Origin: Bradyrhizobium sp. LHD-71
Lineage (GTDB): Bacteria; Pseudomonadota; Alphaproteobacteria; Rhizobiales; Xanthobacteraceae
Assembly (NCBI RefSeq): GCF_031157255.1
Contig: NZ_JAVIFX010000021.1
Span: 1 to 64,000 of the forward strand
Length of the DNA: 64,000 nt
Direction: 5' to 3'
Both the position numbers and the translations under genes were made by a program. This document shows, piece by piece, positions 56,179 through 64,000 of this stretch; position 1 is the first letter of the stretch; each line of letters opens with the position of its first letter. The notes beneath the pieces were generated by a model, which saw nothing but the letters and a program-made list of their open reading frames with translations, searched no databases and was not told the origin of the DNA.

Positions 56179-57474
56179 TCACTCCCGTTGCGAGGCGCGC
56201 AGCGCCTGGCCGAGGTCATCGATGATGTCCTGCGCAGATTCGATGCCGACCGACAGCCGCACGAGATCCTCGCCGACGCCTGCCGCTGCAAGCTGTGCCG
56301 CATCCATCTGCTGATGCGTCGTGCTGGCCGGGTGGATCACCAGCGTCTTCGCGTCGCCGACATTGGCGAGGTGGCTGGTGAGGCGCAGCGCCTCGACGAA
56401 CTTCTTGCCCGCCGCCCTGCCGCCCTTGACGCCGAACGAGACGATCGAACCCGCGCCCTGCGGCAACAGCCGCTTGGCAAGCTCGTGGTCCGGGTGATCC
56501 TCCAGCGAGGGATGCAGCACAAAACTGACCGCCTTGTTTCCTTTCAGGAATGCGAGCACAGCCCCGGTATTCTTGATGTGGCGCTCCATGCGCACGCCGA
56601 GCGTCTCCACGCCCTGCAGCAGATGAAACGCGTTGGTCGGCGACAGGCAGGCGCCGAAATCGCGCAGGCCTTCAGTGCGCGCCCGCATGATGAAGGCCGC
56701 CGACCCGAACTGCTCGTCGAAGACGATGCCGTGGTAGCCGGCATAGGGTTCGGTCAGCTGCGAAAATTTTCCGCTGTCGCGCCAGTCGAACCTGCCGCCA
56801 TCGACGATCACGCCGCCGATGGCCACGCCGTGGCCGCCGATCCATTTGGTCGTGGAATGCATGACGATGTCGGCGCCCTGCTCGATCGGCTTCGACAGAA
56901 ACGGTGTTGCAAACGTGTTGTCGATCAGGAGCGGAATCTTCGCCTCATGCGCGATCGCCGCGACCGATGGGATATCCAGCACCTCGAGCCCTGGATTGCC
57001 GATGGTCTCGCCGATGACAAGCCGCGTGTTGGGTTTGATGCTAGCGCGAAACGCATCGAGATCCCGCGGCTTGACGAAGGTGGTGGTGATGCCGAAGCGC
57101 GGCAGCGTGTGCGCCAGCAAATTGATCGTGCCGCCATAGAGCGAGGACGAGGCGACGATATGGTCGCCGGCATTGAGCAGCGTGGCGATCGCCAGATGCA
57201 GCGCGGCCATGCCGCTCGCGGTGCAGACGGCGCCGACGCCGTTCTCCAGCGCCGCCAGACGCTCCTCCAGCACCGCGATCGTCGGGTTGGAGATGCGCGT
57301 ATAGATGTGGCCCGACCGCTCGAGGTTGAACAGCGCCGCTGCGTGATCGGAATCCTGGAAGACGTAGGACGTCGTCTGATAGATCGGCGTCGCCCGCGCA
57401 CCGGTGGCCTTGTCGGGCGACTGCCCCGCATGCAGGCTCAGGGTCTCGAAACCGGGTGGCTTAGGCGCGGGCAT
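56179..57474 (-). CDS. metY: O-acetylhomoserine sulfhydrylase (MetY type)
   Basis: 431 residues, the length of MetY rather than the 380-residue cystathionine gamma-synthase. PLP enzyme making homocysteine from O-acetylhomoserine and sulfide. It starts ETLSLHAGQSPDKATGARATPIYQTTSYVF. The Schiff-base lysine is in VMHSTTKWIGGHG, and YGGTINLLAHTLPRFGI and HPASTTHQQ are conserved. It is followed by an alpha/beta hydrolase gene. I looked for a SAM-type riboswitch in the 90 bases upstream and saw none that I could support. Confidence 0.93.
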   Translation of the reverse strand: MPAPKPPGFETLSLHAGQSPDKATGARATPIYQTTSYVFQDSDHAAALFNLERSGHIYTRISNPTIAVLEERLAALENGVGAVCTASGMAALHLAIATLLNAGDHIVASSSLYGGTINLLAHTLPRFGITTTFVKPRDLDAFRASIKPNTRLVIGETIGNPGLEVLDIPSVAAIAHEAKIPLLIDNTFATPFLSKPIEQGADIVMHSTTKWIGGHGVAIGGVIVDGGRFDWRDSGKFSQLTEPYAGYHGIVFDEQFGSAAFIMRARTEGLRDFGACLSPTNAFHLLQGVETLGVRMERHIKNTGAVLAFLKGNKAVSFVLHPSLEDHPDHELAKRLLPQGAGSIVSFGVKGGRAAGKKFVEALRLTSHLANVGDAKTLVIHPASTTHQQMDAAQLAAAGVGEDLVRLSVGIESAQDIIDDLGQALRASQRE

Positions 57475-57565
57475 GGGCGGAACTCGGATACGGCCACACA
57501 GGTGAGCGGCGATCTTGCAAGTTTATCGGGGGCGCTGCCGGTCAGGCAAGGGCGGGAAAGACACC

Positions 57566-58300
57566 TCAACGTTTCGTCCGCGCCCGGCGCTCCATCATGT
57601 TGAGCCCTTCGACCAGCGCCGAGAAGCCCATCGCCGCGTAGATATAGCCCTTCGGTACCTTCGCGCCGAAACCTTCCGCGATCAGCGCCGTACCAATCAG
57701 CAGCAGGAAGCCGAGAGCGAGCATCACGATCGTCGGATTCCTGTTGATGAAGTTGGCGAGCGGTGTGGCTGCCAGCAGCATCGTGAGAACCGCAACGATG
57801 ACCGCGATGACCATGATCGGCACGTGTTCGGTCATGCCCACTGCGGTGATGATGCTGTCGACCGAGAAGACAAGATCGAGCAGCACGATCTGGCTGATGG
57901 CAGCCGCAAACCCGAGATTGGCGGTCTTGCTGTCGAACATGTCGGGCCCGGGATCGGGATCGACCCGATGATGGATCTCCTTGGTCGCCTTCCAAACCAG
58001 GAAGAGACCGCCGGCGATCAGAATCAGGTCACGCCATGAAAAGTCGTGCCCGAACACCGAGAACAGCGGCGCCGTCAGCGTGACGATGAAGGCGACGGAA
58101 CCGAGCAAAACTAGCCGCATCAGCAACGCGAGACCGATGCCGATCCGTCGTCCCGATTCGCGCTGGTGCTCGGGCAGACGGTTGGTCAGGATCGCAATGA
58201 AGATCAGGTTGTCGATGCCTAGCACCACCTCCATCGCGATCAGCGCCGAAAGTGCAATCCACGCTGCCGGATCAGCGGCAAGCGTCAGCAATTGATCCAT
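57566..58300 (-). CDS. TerC-family integral membrane protein
   Basis: 244 residues from ATG 58300 (a TTG at 58315 is in frame). Seven or so helices. The first contains [26 protein letters not shown] with the family Asp; a later one has [14 protein letters not shown] with a second conserved Asp. TerC-family proteins export manganese or calcium or protect against metal and tellurite stress. No tellurite genes are near. It lies 91 bases upstream of metY in the same direction. Confidence 0.92.
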   Translation of the reverse strand: MDQLLTLAADPAAWIALSALIAMEVVLGIDNLIFIAILTNRLPEHQRESGRRIGIGLALLMRLVLLGSVAFIVTLTAPLFSVFGHDFSWRDLILIAGGLFLVWKATKEIHHRVDPDPGPDMFDSKTANLGFAAAISQIVLLDLVFSVDSIITAVGMTEHVPIMVIAVIVAVLTMLLAATPLANFINRNPTIVMLALGFLLLIGTALIAEGFGAKVPKGYIYAAMGFSALVEGLNMMERRARTKR

Positions 58301-58548
58301 GGCAGGCGTTTCCAAAGGCTCCGATCATGTGTGGCTGCCGATCTAGAGACTGTTCCGGCGAGCGGCAAGGGATAAAAACGTCACATGATCCTGTCGCACT
58401 TCGCCCCGATTGACCCCCGCTCCGGTGCGTGAAAGCATTGGCCACGCCTGACGCCAGCGCGTGAACGGTTGTGATCTTTCGGCGAGAGCCGATAGATGCC
58501 GCATACGCTCCGGGCGCCAATAAACAGGACAATGACAGGGAGATGCGC

Positions 58549-59541
58549 ATGGCCGCTCCAAGCCCAAAAGAAGAAATCCTTGAACCCGAGCTGCCGATCT
58601 GCGATCCACATCATCACCTGTGGGATTTCCCGAACAGCCGCTACCTCCTGCCGGAGTTGCTGGCCGACGTTCAGTCCGGACACAACGTGCAAAGCACGGT
58701 CTTCGTCGAATGCACCTCGTTCTATCGCGCGACAGGTCCTGAGGAGCTGCGCGTGATCGGCGAAACGGAATTTGTCAACGGCGCCGCGGCGATGGCCGCC
58801 AGCGGACGCTACGGCAAGGTGCTGGCCTGCGAGGGCATCGTCTCCAGAGCCGACCTCACGCTGGGCGAGACGGTCGGACCGGTGCTGGACGCGCATATCC
58901 GCGCGGGCAACGGGCGCTTTCGCGGCATCCGCCACGCGGCGGGCTGGGACGCGAGCCCGGACGTGCGCAACAGCCACACCAATCCGCCGCAAGATCTCTA
59001 CGCGCAGCCGGCCTTCCGGCTCGGCTTGAAAGAGCTCGCCAAACGCAACCTGACATTCGAAGCGTGGCAGTATCACCCGCAGTTGCCCGAGGTGATCGCG
59101 CTCGCGCGCGCCGTGCCGGAAGCGAAGATCGTGCTCAATCACGTCGGCGGTCCGCTCGGTATCGGACCTTACACCGGCCGGCGCGACGAGGTGTTCCAGA
59201 GCTGGTCGGGCAATATCAAGGAACTCGCGAGCTGTCCGAATGTGTGGGTGAAACTCGGCGGTCTCGGCATGACGCTTTGCGGCTTCGGTTTCAGCAAGCG
59301 CGAGGTGCAGCCCGGTTCGGCCGAACTTGCCGACGCCTGGCGGCCGTATCTCGAAACCTGCATCACCGCCTTCGGGCCTTCGCGCGGCATGCTCGAAAGC
59401 AATTTCCCGGTCGACGGAGCCTCCTGCAGCTACGCCGCCCTGTGGAATGCGTTCAAGCGCGTGACCAAAGGTGCGAGCGCGGAGGACAAGGAGCTGCTCT
59501 ACCGAAAGTCGGCCCGCACGTTCTACCGGCTGGACGCCTGA
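58549..59541 (+). CDS. Amidohydrolase family protein (amidohydrolase 2)
   Basis: 330 residues. ATG 58549 has GGGAG 7 bases before it; the in-frame ATG at 58543 overlaps that site. The metal motif HHH is in LPICDPHHHLWDFPNSRYLL at residue about 20. IVLNHVGGPLGIG carries a further conserved His, and the C-terminal ESNFPVDGASCSY carries the Asp. Relatives hydrolyse lactones (for example 2-pyrone-4,6-dicarboxylate or sugar lactones) or decarboxylate acids. It is followed after 51 bases by a sulfatase-family gene, and a Bug gene comes next, so the three form an operon. Confidence 0.9.
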   Translation: MAAPSPKEEILEPELPICDPHHHLWDFPNSRYLLPELLADVQSGHNVQSTVFVECTSFYRATGPEELRVIGETEFVNGAAAMAASGRYGKVLACEGIVSRADLTLGETVGPVLDAHIRAGNGRFRGIRHAAGWDASPDVRNSHTNPPQDLYAQPAFRLGLKELAKRNLTFEAWQYHPQLPEVIALARAVPEAKIVLNHVGGPLGIGPYTGRRDEVFQSWSGNIKELASCPNVWVKLGGLGMTLCGFGFSKREVQPGSAELADAWRPYLETCITAFGPSRGMLESNFPVDGASCSYAALWNAFKRVTKGASAEDKELLYRKSARTFYRLDA

Positions 59542-59592
59542 GCCGGTACAAGGCGGGATGCGATCAAATCACGCGATGTCACCGAGGCCGCA

Positions 59593-61236
59593 TTGACCCG
59601 CCGCGTCAAGAACATCCTCTTCATCATGTGCGACCAGTTGCGCTTCGACTATCTGTCGTGCGCCGGTCATCCCACGCTGAAGACACCGCACATCGACGCG
59701 CTGGCCGCACGCGGCGTACGCTTCACGCGTGCCTACGTTCAGTCCCCGGTCTGCGGCTCCTCACGCATGAGCTTCTACACCGGCCGTTATGTGGACTCGC
59801 ACGGCGCAACCTGGAACGGCGTGCCGCTCAAGGTGGGCGAGATGACAATCGGCGACTACCTTCGTCCGCTGGGCGTCGACGCCGTGCTGGTCGGCAAGAC
59901 GCACATGAAAGCGGATACCGAGGGTATGGAGCGGCTCGGAATCGATCCGCAGTCCATCATCGGCGTGCGCGTCGCCGAATGCGGCTTCGATCCGTATGAG
60001 CGGGACGATGGCCTGCATGCCGTCGGGCCCGACGGCCGCTACGATCCGCAGGTGCCGCGCTACAACCGCTATCTCAAGGAAAAAGGGTATTCGGGCGAGA
60101 ACCCCTGGCACGATCACGCCAACGCCGCCGAGGGCGAGCACAACTCGCTCGCTTCAGGCTGGGCGATGCGCCATGCGCGCAGGCCGGCCCGCGTTGCAGA
60201 GGAAGACTCTGAAACGCCCTACATGACCAGCCGCGCCATGGACTTCATGGCCGAGGCAGGCGACCGGCCCTGGTGCCTGCATCTGTCTTTCATCAAGCCG
60301 CACTGGCCCTATATCGCGCCGAAACCCTACAACGACATGTATGCCGCGTCCGACGTGATCCCGGTGGTGCGCAGCGAGAACGAACGGCGCGATCCGCATC
60401 CCGTCTATCGCGAGTTCATGGATCTGCGGGTCAGCCGCAACTTTTCCCGCGACGACGTGCGCCGCGAGGTCGTTCCGGTCTACATGGGCCTGATCAGGCA
60501 GATCGACGATCAGCTCGGCCGGCTGTTCGCGTTCATGCGCGAGCGGGGCCTCATGGACAATACGCTGATCATCTTCACCTCCGATCACGGCGACTACCTG
60601 GGCGACCACTGGCTCGGCGAAAAGGACCTGTTCCACGAACCGTCGGTGAAGGTGCCGCTGATCGTCGTCGACCCCTCGCCCGCTGCGGATCGAACGCGCG
60701 GCTCCGCTTGCGATGCGCTGGTCGAGGCAATCGATCTCTTGCCGACATTCCTCGATGTGCTCGGCCGCGATCCGCTGGAGCAGTCGCACCGGCTGGAGGG
60801 GCGCTCGCTTCGCCCGTGGCTGCACGGTGAAGCGGCACCGGCATGGCGGGACGTGGCGTTCAGTGAATACGACTACTCGCTGCTTCCGGTCGGCGCAAAA
60901 CTCGGCGTCGCGCCGCGCGATGCGCGGCTGTACATGGCGGTCGATCGGCGCTGGAAATACGTCCACGCGATCGGCTTCCGGCCGATGCTTTACGACTTGC
61001 AGGACGATCCGGACGAATTTCGCGACCTCGGCGCGGATCCTGCCTATCGTAAAGAATGCGATCGGCTTGCGGCGGCGCTGTCGGAATGGGGGCTCAGGCA
61101 GTCGCAGCGCACAACGCGATCGGAGCGGCAGATGCTCGCAAGCCGCGGCAAGTCGATGCGCCGCGGCATCCTGATCGGCGTGTGGGACGAAAGCGAGTTG
61201 CCCGACGAGCTGTGGCAGCATTATCGCGGAGACTGA
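59593..61236 (+). CDS. Sulfatase-superfamily hydrolase (phosphonate monoester hydrolase-like)
   Basis: 547 residues from a TTG at 59593, preceded by CCGAGGCCGCA; no ATG is nearby. The N-terminus ILFIMCDQLRFDYLSCAGHP resembles choline sulfatase and phosphonate monoester hydrolase. The active-site stretch is QSPVCGSSRMSFYTGRYV, with C-G-S-S-R instead of the usual C-X-P-X-R. The Cys that becomes formylglycine and the Arg are kept; the Pro is Ser. IIFTSDHGDYLGDHWLGEKDLF supplies metal ligands. It could cleave sulfate, phosphate or phosphonate esters. Cytoplasmic, with amidohydrolase upstream and Bug protein downstream. Confidence 0.9.
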   Translation: MTRRVKNILFIMCDQLRFDYLSCAGHPTLKTPHIDALAARGVRFTRAYVQSPVCGSSRMSFYTGRYVDSHGATWNGVPLKVGEMTIGDYLRPLGVDAVLVGKTHMKADTEGMERLGIDPQSIIGVRVAECGFDPYERDDGLHAVGPDGRYDPQVPRYNRYLKEKGYSGENPWHDHANAAEGEHNSLASGWAMRHARRPARVAEEDSETPYMTSRAMDFMAEAGDRPWCLHLSFIKPHWPYIAPKPYNDMYAASDVIPVVRSENERRDPHPVYREFMDLRVSRNFSRDDVRREVVPVYMGLIRQIDDQLGRLFAFMRERGLMDNTLIIFTSDHGDYLGDHWLGEKDLFHEPSVKVPLIVVDPSPAADRTRGSACDALVEAIDLLPTFLDVLGRDPLEQSHRLEGRSLRPWLHGEAAPAWRDVAFSEYDYSLLPVGAKLGVAPRDARLYMAVDRRWKYVHAIGFRPMLYDLQDDPDEFRDLGADPAYRKECDRLAAALSEWGLRQSQRTTRSERQMLASRGKSMRRGILIGVWDESELPDELWQHYRGD

Positions 61237-61305
61237 ACGCGGTGGAGAGGGCTTGCCTCAAGCGCCGCCAAGAGCGATGAGCGCAGAGCCAGAGGGGAGA
61301 TGAAA

Positions 61306-62280
61306 ATGACAAGTCGCCGCCTGATCACGGCCGGTTTCGGGCTGACACTGCTGTTTGCTGCGATCGTGCCGGCCGGCGCACAGGTCGGCGAGCAGCCCGT
61401 TCGCATCATCTTTCCCTACGCGGCCGGCGGCTCCGGCGACACGCTGTCGCGCCTGATCGCAGACAAACTGCGCGCCGGCCTGAACCGGACGGTGATCGTC
61501 GAGAACCGCACCGGCGCCGGCGGACGGATCGGCGTGCAGGCGGTCAAGGGTGCCGCGCCTGACGGGTCGACCTTGCTGCTGACGCCGATCGCTCCGGTCG
61601 CCGTCTATCAGCACTCCTATAAGTCGCTCGGCTACGATCCGATTGCCGACTTCAGCCCCGTCTCCCAGCTTACGACGTTCGACTTCGCCGTTGCCGTCGG
61701 CCCTCGCGTTCCGGTCAAGACGTTGGGCGAACTGGTCGCATGGGCAAAGGCCAATCCGGGCGATGCCAACTACGGCACGCCTGCGGCCGGAACGCTGCCG
61801 CACTTTCTCGGCGCGCTGTTCGCGCAGCGCACCGGCCTCGATCTTCGGCACGTGGGCTATCGCGGATCCGCCGCAGCGCTCAACGATCTGGTCGGCGGCC
61901 ACATCGCCATGGTGGTCACCACCACTTCGGATCTGATGGAGATGCACAAGAGCGGCCGCGTCCATGTGCTCGCGACATCAGGCCCGCAGCGCTCGCCGTT
62001 CCTCCCGGACGTTCCGACCTTTGCCGAACAGGGCTACGAGCTGCAGGCCAGCGGCTGGTACGCTTTGTTCGCTCCGGCAAAGACGCCGCCGGATACGATC
62101 ACCCGCATCAATCAAATCGTGGTTGAAGCCGTAAACACGCCCGAGGTCGGCGAGCGGCTTCTGGCCATGGGCCTGCAGCCGACCGGCACGTCGGCCGCCG
62201 AACTCGCCGCGATCCAGAAGCGCGATGCTGCATTCTGGGCCCCGGCGGTGAAGGCGTCAGGGTTTACGGCAGAGGATTGA
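61306..62280 (+). CDS. Bug/TctC-type periplasmic binding protein (6)
   Basis: 324 residues; the ATG at 61306 has GAGGGGAG 7 bases before it, better placed than for the ATG at 61300. The signal peptide MTSRRLITAGFGLTLLFAAI ends AGAQVGEQP. The core has VRIIFPYAAGGSGDTLSRLIADKL, VENRTGAGGRIGVQAVKGA, YGTPAAGTLPHFLGALFAQ and HVGYRGSAAALNDLVGG. Last gene of the amidohydrolase/hydrolase/Bug operon, so it may bring in an organic acid bearing an ester group. No TctA/B. Confidence 0.92.
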   Translation: MTSRRLITAGFGLTLLFAAIVPAGAQVGEQPVRIIFPYAAGGSGDTLSRLIADKLRAGLNRTVIVENRTGAGGRIGVQAVKGAAPDGSTLLLTPIAPVAVYQHSYKSLGYDPIADFSPVSQLTTFDFAVAVGPRVPVKTLGELVAWAKANPGDANYGTPAAGTLPHFLGALFAQRTGLDLRHVGYRGSAAALNDLVGGHIAMVVTTTSDLMEMHKSGRVHVLATSGPQRSPFLPDVPTFAEQGYELQASGWYALFAPAKTPPDTITRINQIVVEAVNTPEVGERLLAMGLQPTGTSAAELAAIQKRDAAFWAPAVKASGFTAED

Positions 62281-62300
62281 GGCGATTCACTGCGGCAATG

Positions 62301-62411
62301 CTGTAGCCCGGATGAGCGGAGCGACATCCGGGTACATGTCGCAGCGCAATTCCCGGGTATCGCTCCGCTCACCCGGGCTACAGGCTGGAATGCTTCGCTC
62401 GCAATGACGGG
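62301..62411. repeat. Two abutting repeat fragments between convergent genes
   Basis: 62301-62383 is an inverted repeat with ends CTGTAGCCCGG and CCCGGGCTACAG and inner GAGCGGAGCGACATCCGGG. 62384-62411 is the tail of the CATTGCGAGC family (TGCTTCGCTCGCAATGACGG). It lies between the Bug stop (62280) and the acyl-CoA synthetase stop (62415), where it may act as a terminator. Confidence 0.75.
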
Positions 62412-62414
62412 GGC

Positions 62415-63977
62415 TCACAGCTCCCTCATCTCGCCTTTCGACCATTGCTCGCGCAGCTTGAACTTCTGGATCTTGCCCGAGCCCGTGAGCGGCATGGCAT
62501 CGACGGCGAACCAGTGCCGCGGCGTCTTATGCGGAGCCAGATGCTCGCGCATGTAGTCGAACAGCTCCTCCTTGCTGATCGTGATGCCGGTCTTCGGGCG
62601 GATGAAGGCGCCGACCACCTCGCCCCATTTCGCGTCGGGCAGTCCGATGACCGCCACGTCACCCACCGCGGGATGTCGGAACAGCAACTCCTCCAGTTCG
62701 CGCGGATAGATGTTCTCGCCGCCGCGGATGATCATGTCCTTCAACCGGCCTTCTATGGTGCAGTAGCCGCGTGCATCCATCGCGCCGAGGTCGCCGGTGT
62801 GCAGCCAGCCTTCGGCATCGATGGCAGCGGCTGTCGCGTCCTCGTTCTCGAAGTAGCCGGTCATGACGTGATAGCCGCGGGTGCAGATTTCGCCGATCTC
62901 GCCGATCGCCGCCGTTCTGCCGGTCTGAAGGTTCATGATCTTGATCTCGACGCCCGGCATCGGAACGCCGAGCGTCTCCGACTTGTCGCGGATCGTGTCG
63001 GTGGGCAAGGTACCAAGGCACACCGGCGAACACTCTGTCTGACCGAAGACGATCGTGAAAGCTGCATCGAGGCGCTCCTCCAGCGCGGTGACGAGCGCTG
63101 CCGGCACTGTCGAACCGCCGGAGTAGACGATCTTCAACGACGACAGGTCGGCGGTGGCGAAGGCCGGATGCTCCATGATACCGATCAGCATCGTCGGCAC
63201 CGCGAGCAGAGCGTCGCAACGGTAGTGGCCCGCGAGCTGGATCACGAGCCCGGGATCGAATGCTTCCAGGAGCACCTGCGTCGCGCGCTTTGCGACCGCG
63301 CCGAGCACGCAGCAGACGCAGCCGCCGGTGTGGAACAGCGGCATGGTGGTGATCTGGATCGTACCGTCCTTGATGCCGCAGCGATCGGCGGTGTGCGCAC
63401 CATTGTTGGCAAGCCCGCGATGATGCAACAGCGCGCCCTTGGGAAAGCCGGTGGTGCCGGACGTGTACTGGATCATCGCCGGATCGGTGGGTTTCACGGC
63501 AGGCAATTGCGGATTGGCTGCGTCGCCCGCCGCAAGGAATGCATCCCAATCATCGAAGCAGATGATTTCCCGCAAATCCGGGCAGCCGGCGGCAAGCGCT
63601 TCAACGGTCTGCAGCATCCGGTTGCCGCGAAACTCCTTCACCACGAGCACCCCGGCGGTGCGCGACTGCTTCAGAACGTACTCAACTTCGGAAGGCCTCA
63701 ACCCCGGATTGACGGTGACGAGAATGACGCCCGCCATCGCGGCGCCGAACTCCGTCATGATCCATTCGGGAATGTTCTGCGCCCAGATCGCCACCCGCTC
63801 GCCCGGCTCGAAGCGGGTTCGGAGCGCGCGCGCGCAGCGCTGTGCCTGTGCATAGAGCTCGGCATAGGTCCACTGCCGGCGGCTCTCCGGTTCCGGAACA
63901 CCGGCGATCAGCGCGATCCGGTCCGGCGTCGTCTCCGCCGCCCACTGCAGCAACCCGCCGACCGTGATGTCCTTCAC
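62415..63977 (-). CDS. AMP-dependent acyl-CoA synthetase/ligase (start may lie beyond the window)
   Basis: 520 residues from a GTG at 63977. It activates a carboxylic acid as acyl-AMP, then CoA thioester. The P-loop-like motif is MIQYTSGTTGFPKGALLHHRG (near residue 170), VFGQTECSPVCLGTL is the adenine region, GWLHTGDLGAMDARGYCTIEGRLKDMIIRGGENIYP the hinge and motif A8, and MPLTGSGKIQKFKL holds the C-terminal catalytic Lys. The frame stays open from 63977 to base 64000 with no stop, so the true start may be outside. Fatty or aromatic acids are typical substrates. Confidence 0.9.
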   Translation of the reverse strand: MKDITVGGLLQWAAETTPDRIALIAGVPEPESRRQWTYAELYAQAQRCARALRTRFEPGERVAIWAQNIPEWIMTEFGAAMAGVILVTVNPGLRPSEVEYVLKQSRTAGVLVVKEFRGNRMLQTVEALAAGCPDLREIICFDDWDAFLAAGDAANPQLPAVKPTDPAMIQYTSGTTGFPKGALLHHRGLANNGAHTADRCGIKDGTIQITTMPLFHTGGCVCCVLGAVAKRATQVLLEAFDPGLVIQLAGHYRCDALLAVPTMLIGIMEHPAFATADLSSLKIVYSGGSTVPAALVTALEERLDAAFTIVFGQTECSPVCLGTLPTDTIRDKSETLGVPMPGVEIKIMNLQTGRTAAIGEIGEICTRGYHVMTGYFENEDATAAAIDAEGWLHTGDLGAMDARGYCTIEGRLKDMIIRGGENIYPRELEELLFRHPAVGDVAVIGLPDAKWGEVVGAFIRPKTGITISKEELFDYMREHLAPHKTPRHWFAVDAMPLTGSGKIQKFKLREQWSKGEMREL

Positions 63978-64000
63978 CGCCGGCTGCTTCGGACCCCGCG

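Noticed and set aside
57475-57565. SAM-type riboswitch upstream of metY
   Set aside because: I looked for the SAM-II consensus (a short H-type pseudoknot) and could not fit the required conserved bases; only a weak TTGCCT/GATAAA promoter-like pair is visible.
56062-57603. 513-residue plus-strand frame opposite metY
   Set aside because: Antisense to conserved PLP motifs; no family match in its translation.

Overview
The window looks like chromosome from a high-GC alphaproteobacterium of the Bradyrhizobium/Rhodopseudomonas type. The reasons are the base composition, an alphaproteobacterial IalB protein, many orphan tricarboxylate-type (Bug/TctC) binding proteins, and several families of short palindromic repeats that recall those scattered through Bradyrhizobiaceae genomes. 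The assignment is an inference from gene content; there is no rRNA or other marker in the window. I see no tRNA, rRNA, CRISPR array, transposase or phage gene. Almost everything is small-molecule catabolism, uptake and its regulation.

Left part (1-14.4 kb): a gluconate pair (gnd-like, gntK) and an epoxide-hydrolase-like gene face a long minus-strand group. That group is a FAD oxidoreductase, both aconitase-X subunits, a binding-protein-dependent ABC importer, an IlvD/Edd dehydratase and a threonine-synthase-like enzyme. A divergent LysR gene sits at its head, with two matching CTTTCTC-N5-GAGAAAG palindromes between them.

Iron island (14.4-22.9 kb): FecI sigma factor, FecR anti-sigma, TonB siderophore receptor, two small membrane proteins, a PepSY membrane protein and an IalB protein, all on the minus strand. 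It is flanked by an intact DUF4336 gene on one side and a deletion-scarred fragment of the same locus on the other, in the same orientation. This suggests the island arose with a duplication or insertion.

Catabolic middle (23-50.6 kb): a MetE-core-like methyltransferase, a phosphodiesterase, LysR and a ThDP enzyme. Then come two consecutive minus-strand operons. The first (39.8 to 31.0 kb) encodes a Bug protein, a two-subunit ThDP decarboxylase, aldehyde dehydrogenase, MmgE/PrpD, another Bug protein and aconitase, with a TcuA-like flavoprotein just upstream. The second (30.8 to 28.0 kb) encodes a TauD-type dioxygenase, an SDR and a Bug protein. Both have the same 14-base sequence inside a CTAT-N12-ATAG palindrome upstream, so I infer a shared regulator. 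An RraA/epimerase/Bug/LysR group and a LacI-controlled PhyH dioxygenase plus MFS transporter follow.

Right part (50.7-64 kb): TetR, Bug, a large arylsulfatase, a cysteine-cluster protein, an alpha/beta hydrolase, MetY, TerC, an amidohydrolase, a second sulfatase-family hydrolase, another Bug protein, and an acyl-CoA synthetase whose frame is still open at the window edge. A 99-base palindromic repeat at 1-99 recurs at 41542-41640 in direct orientation with one mismatch, bracketing about 41 kb.
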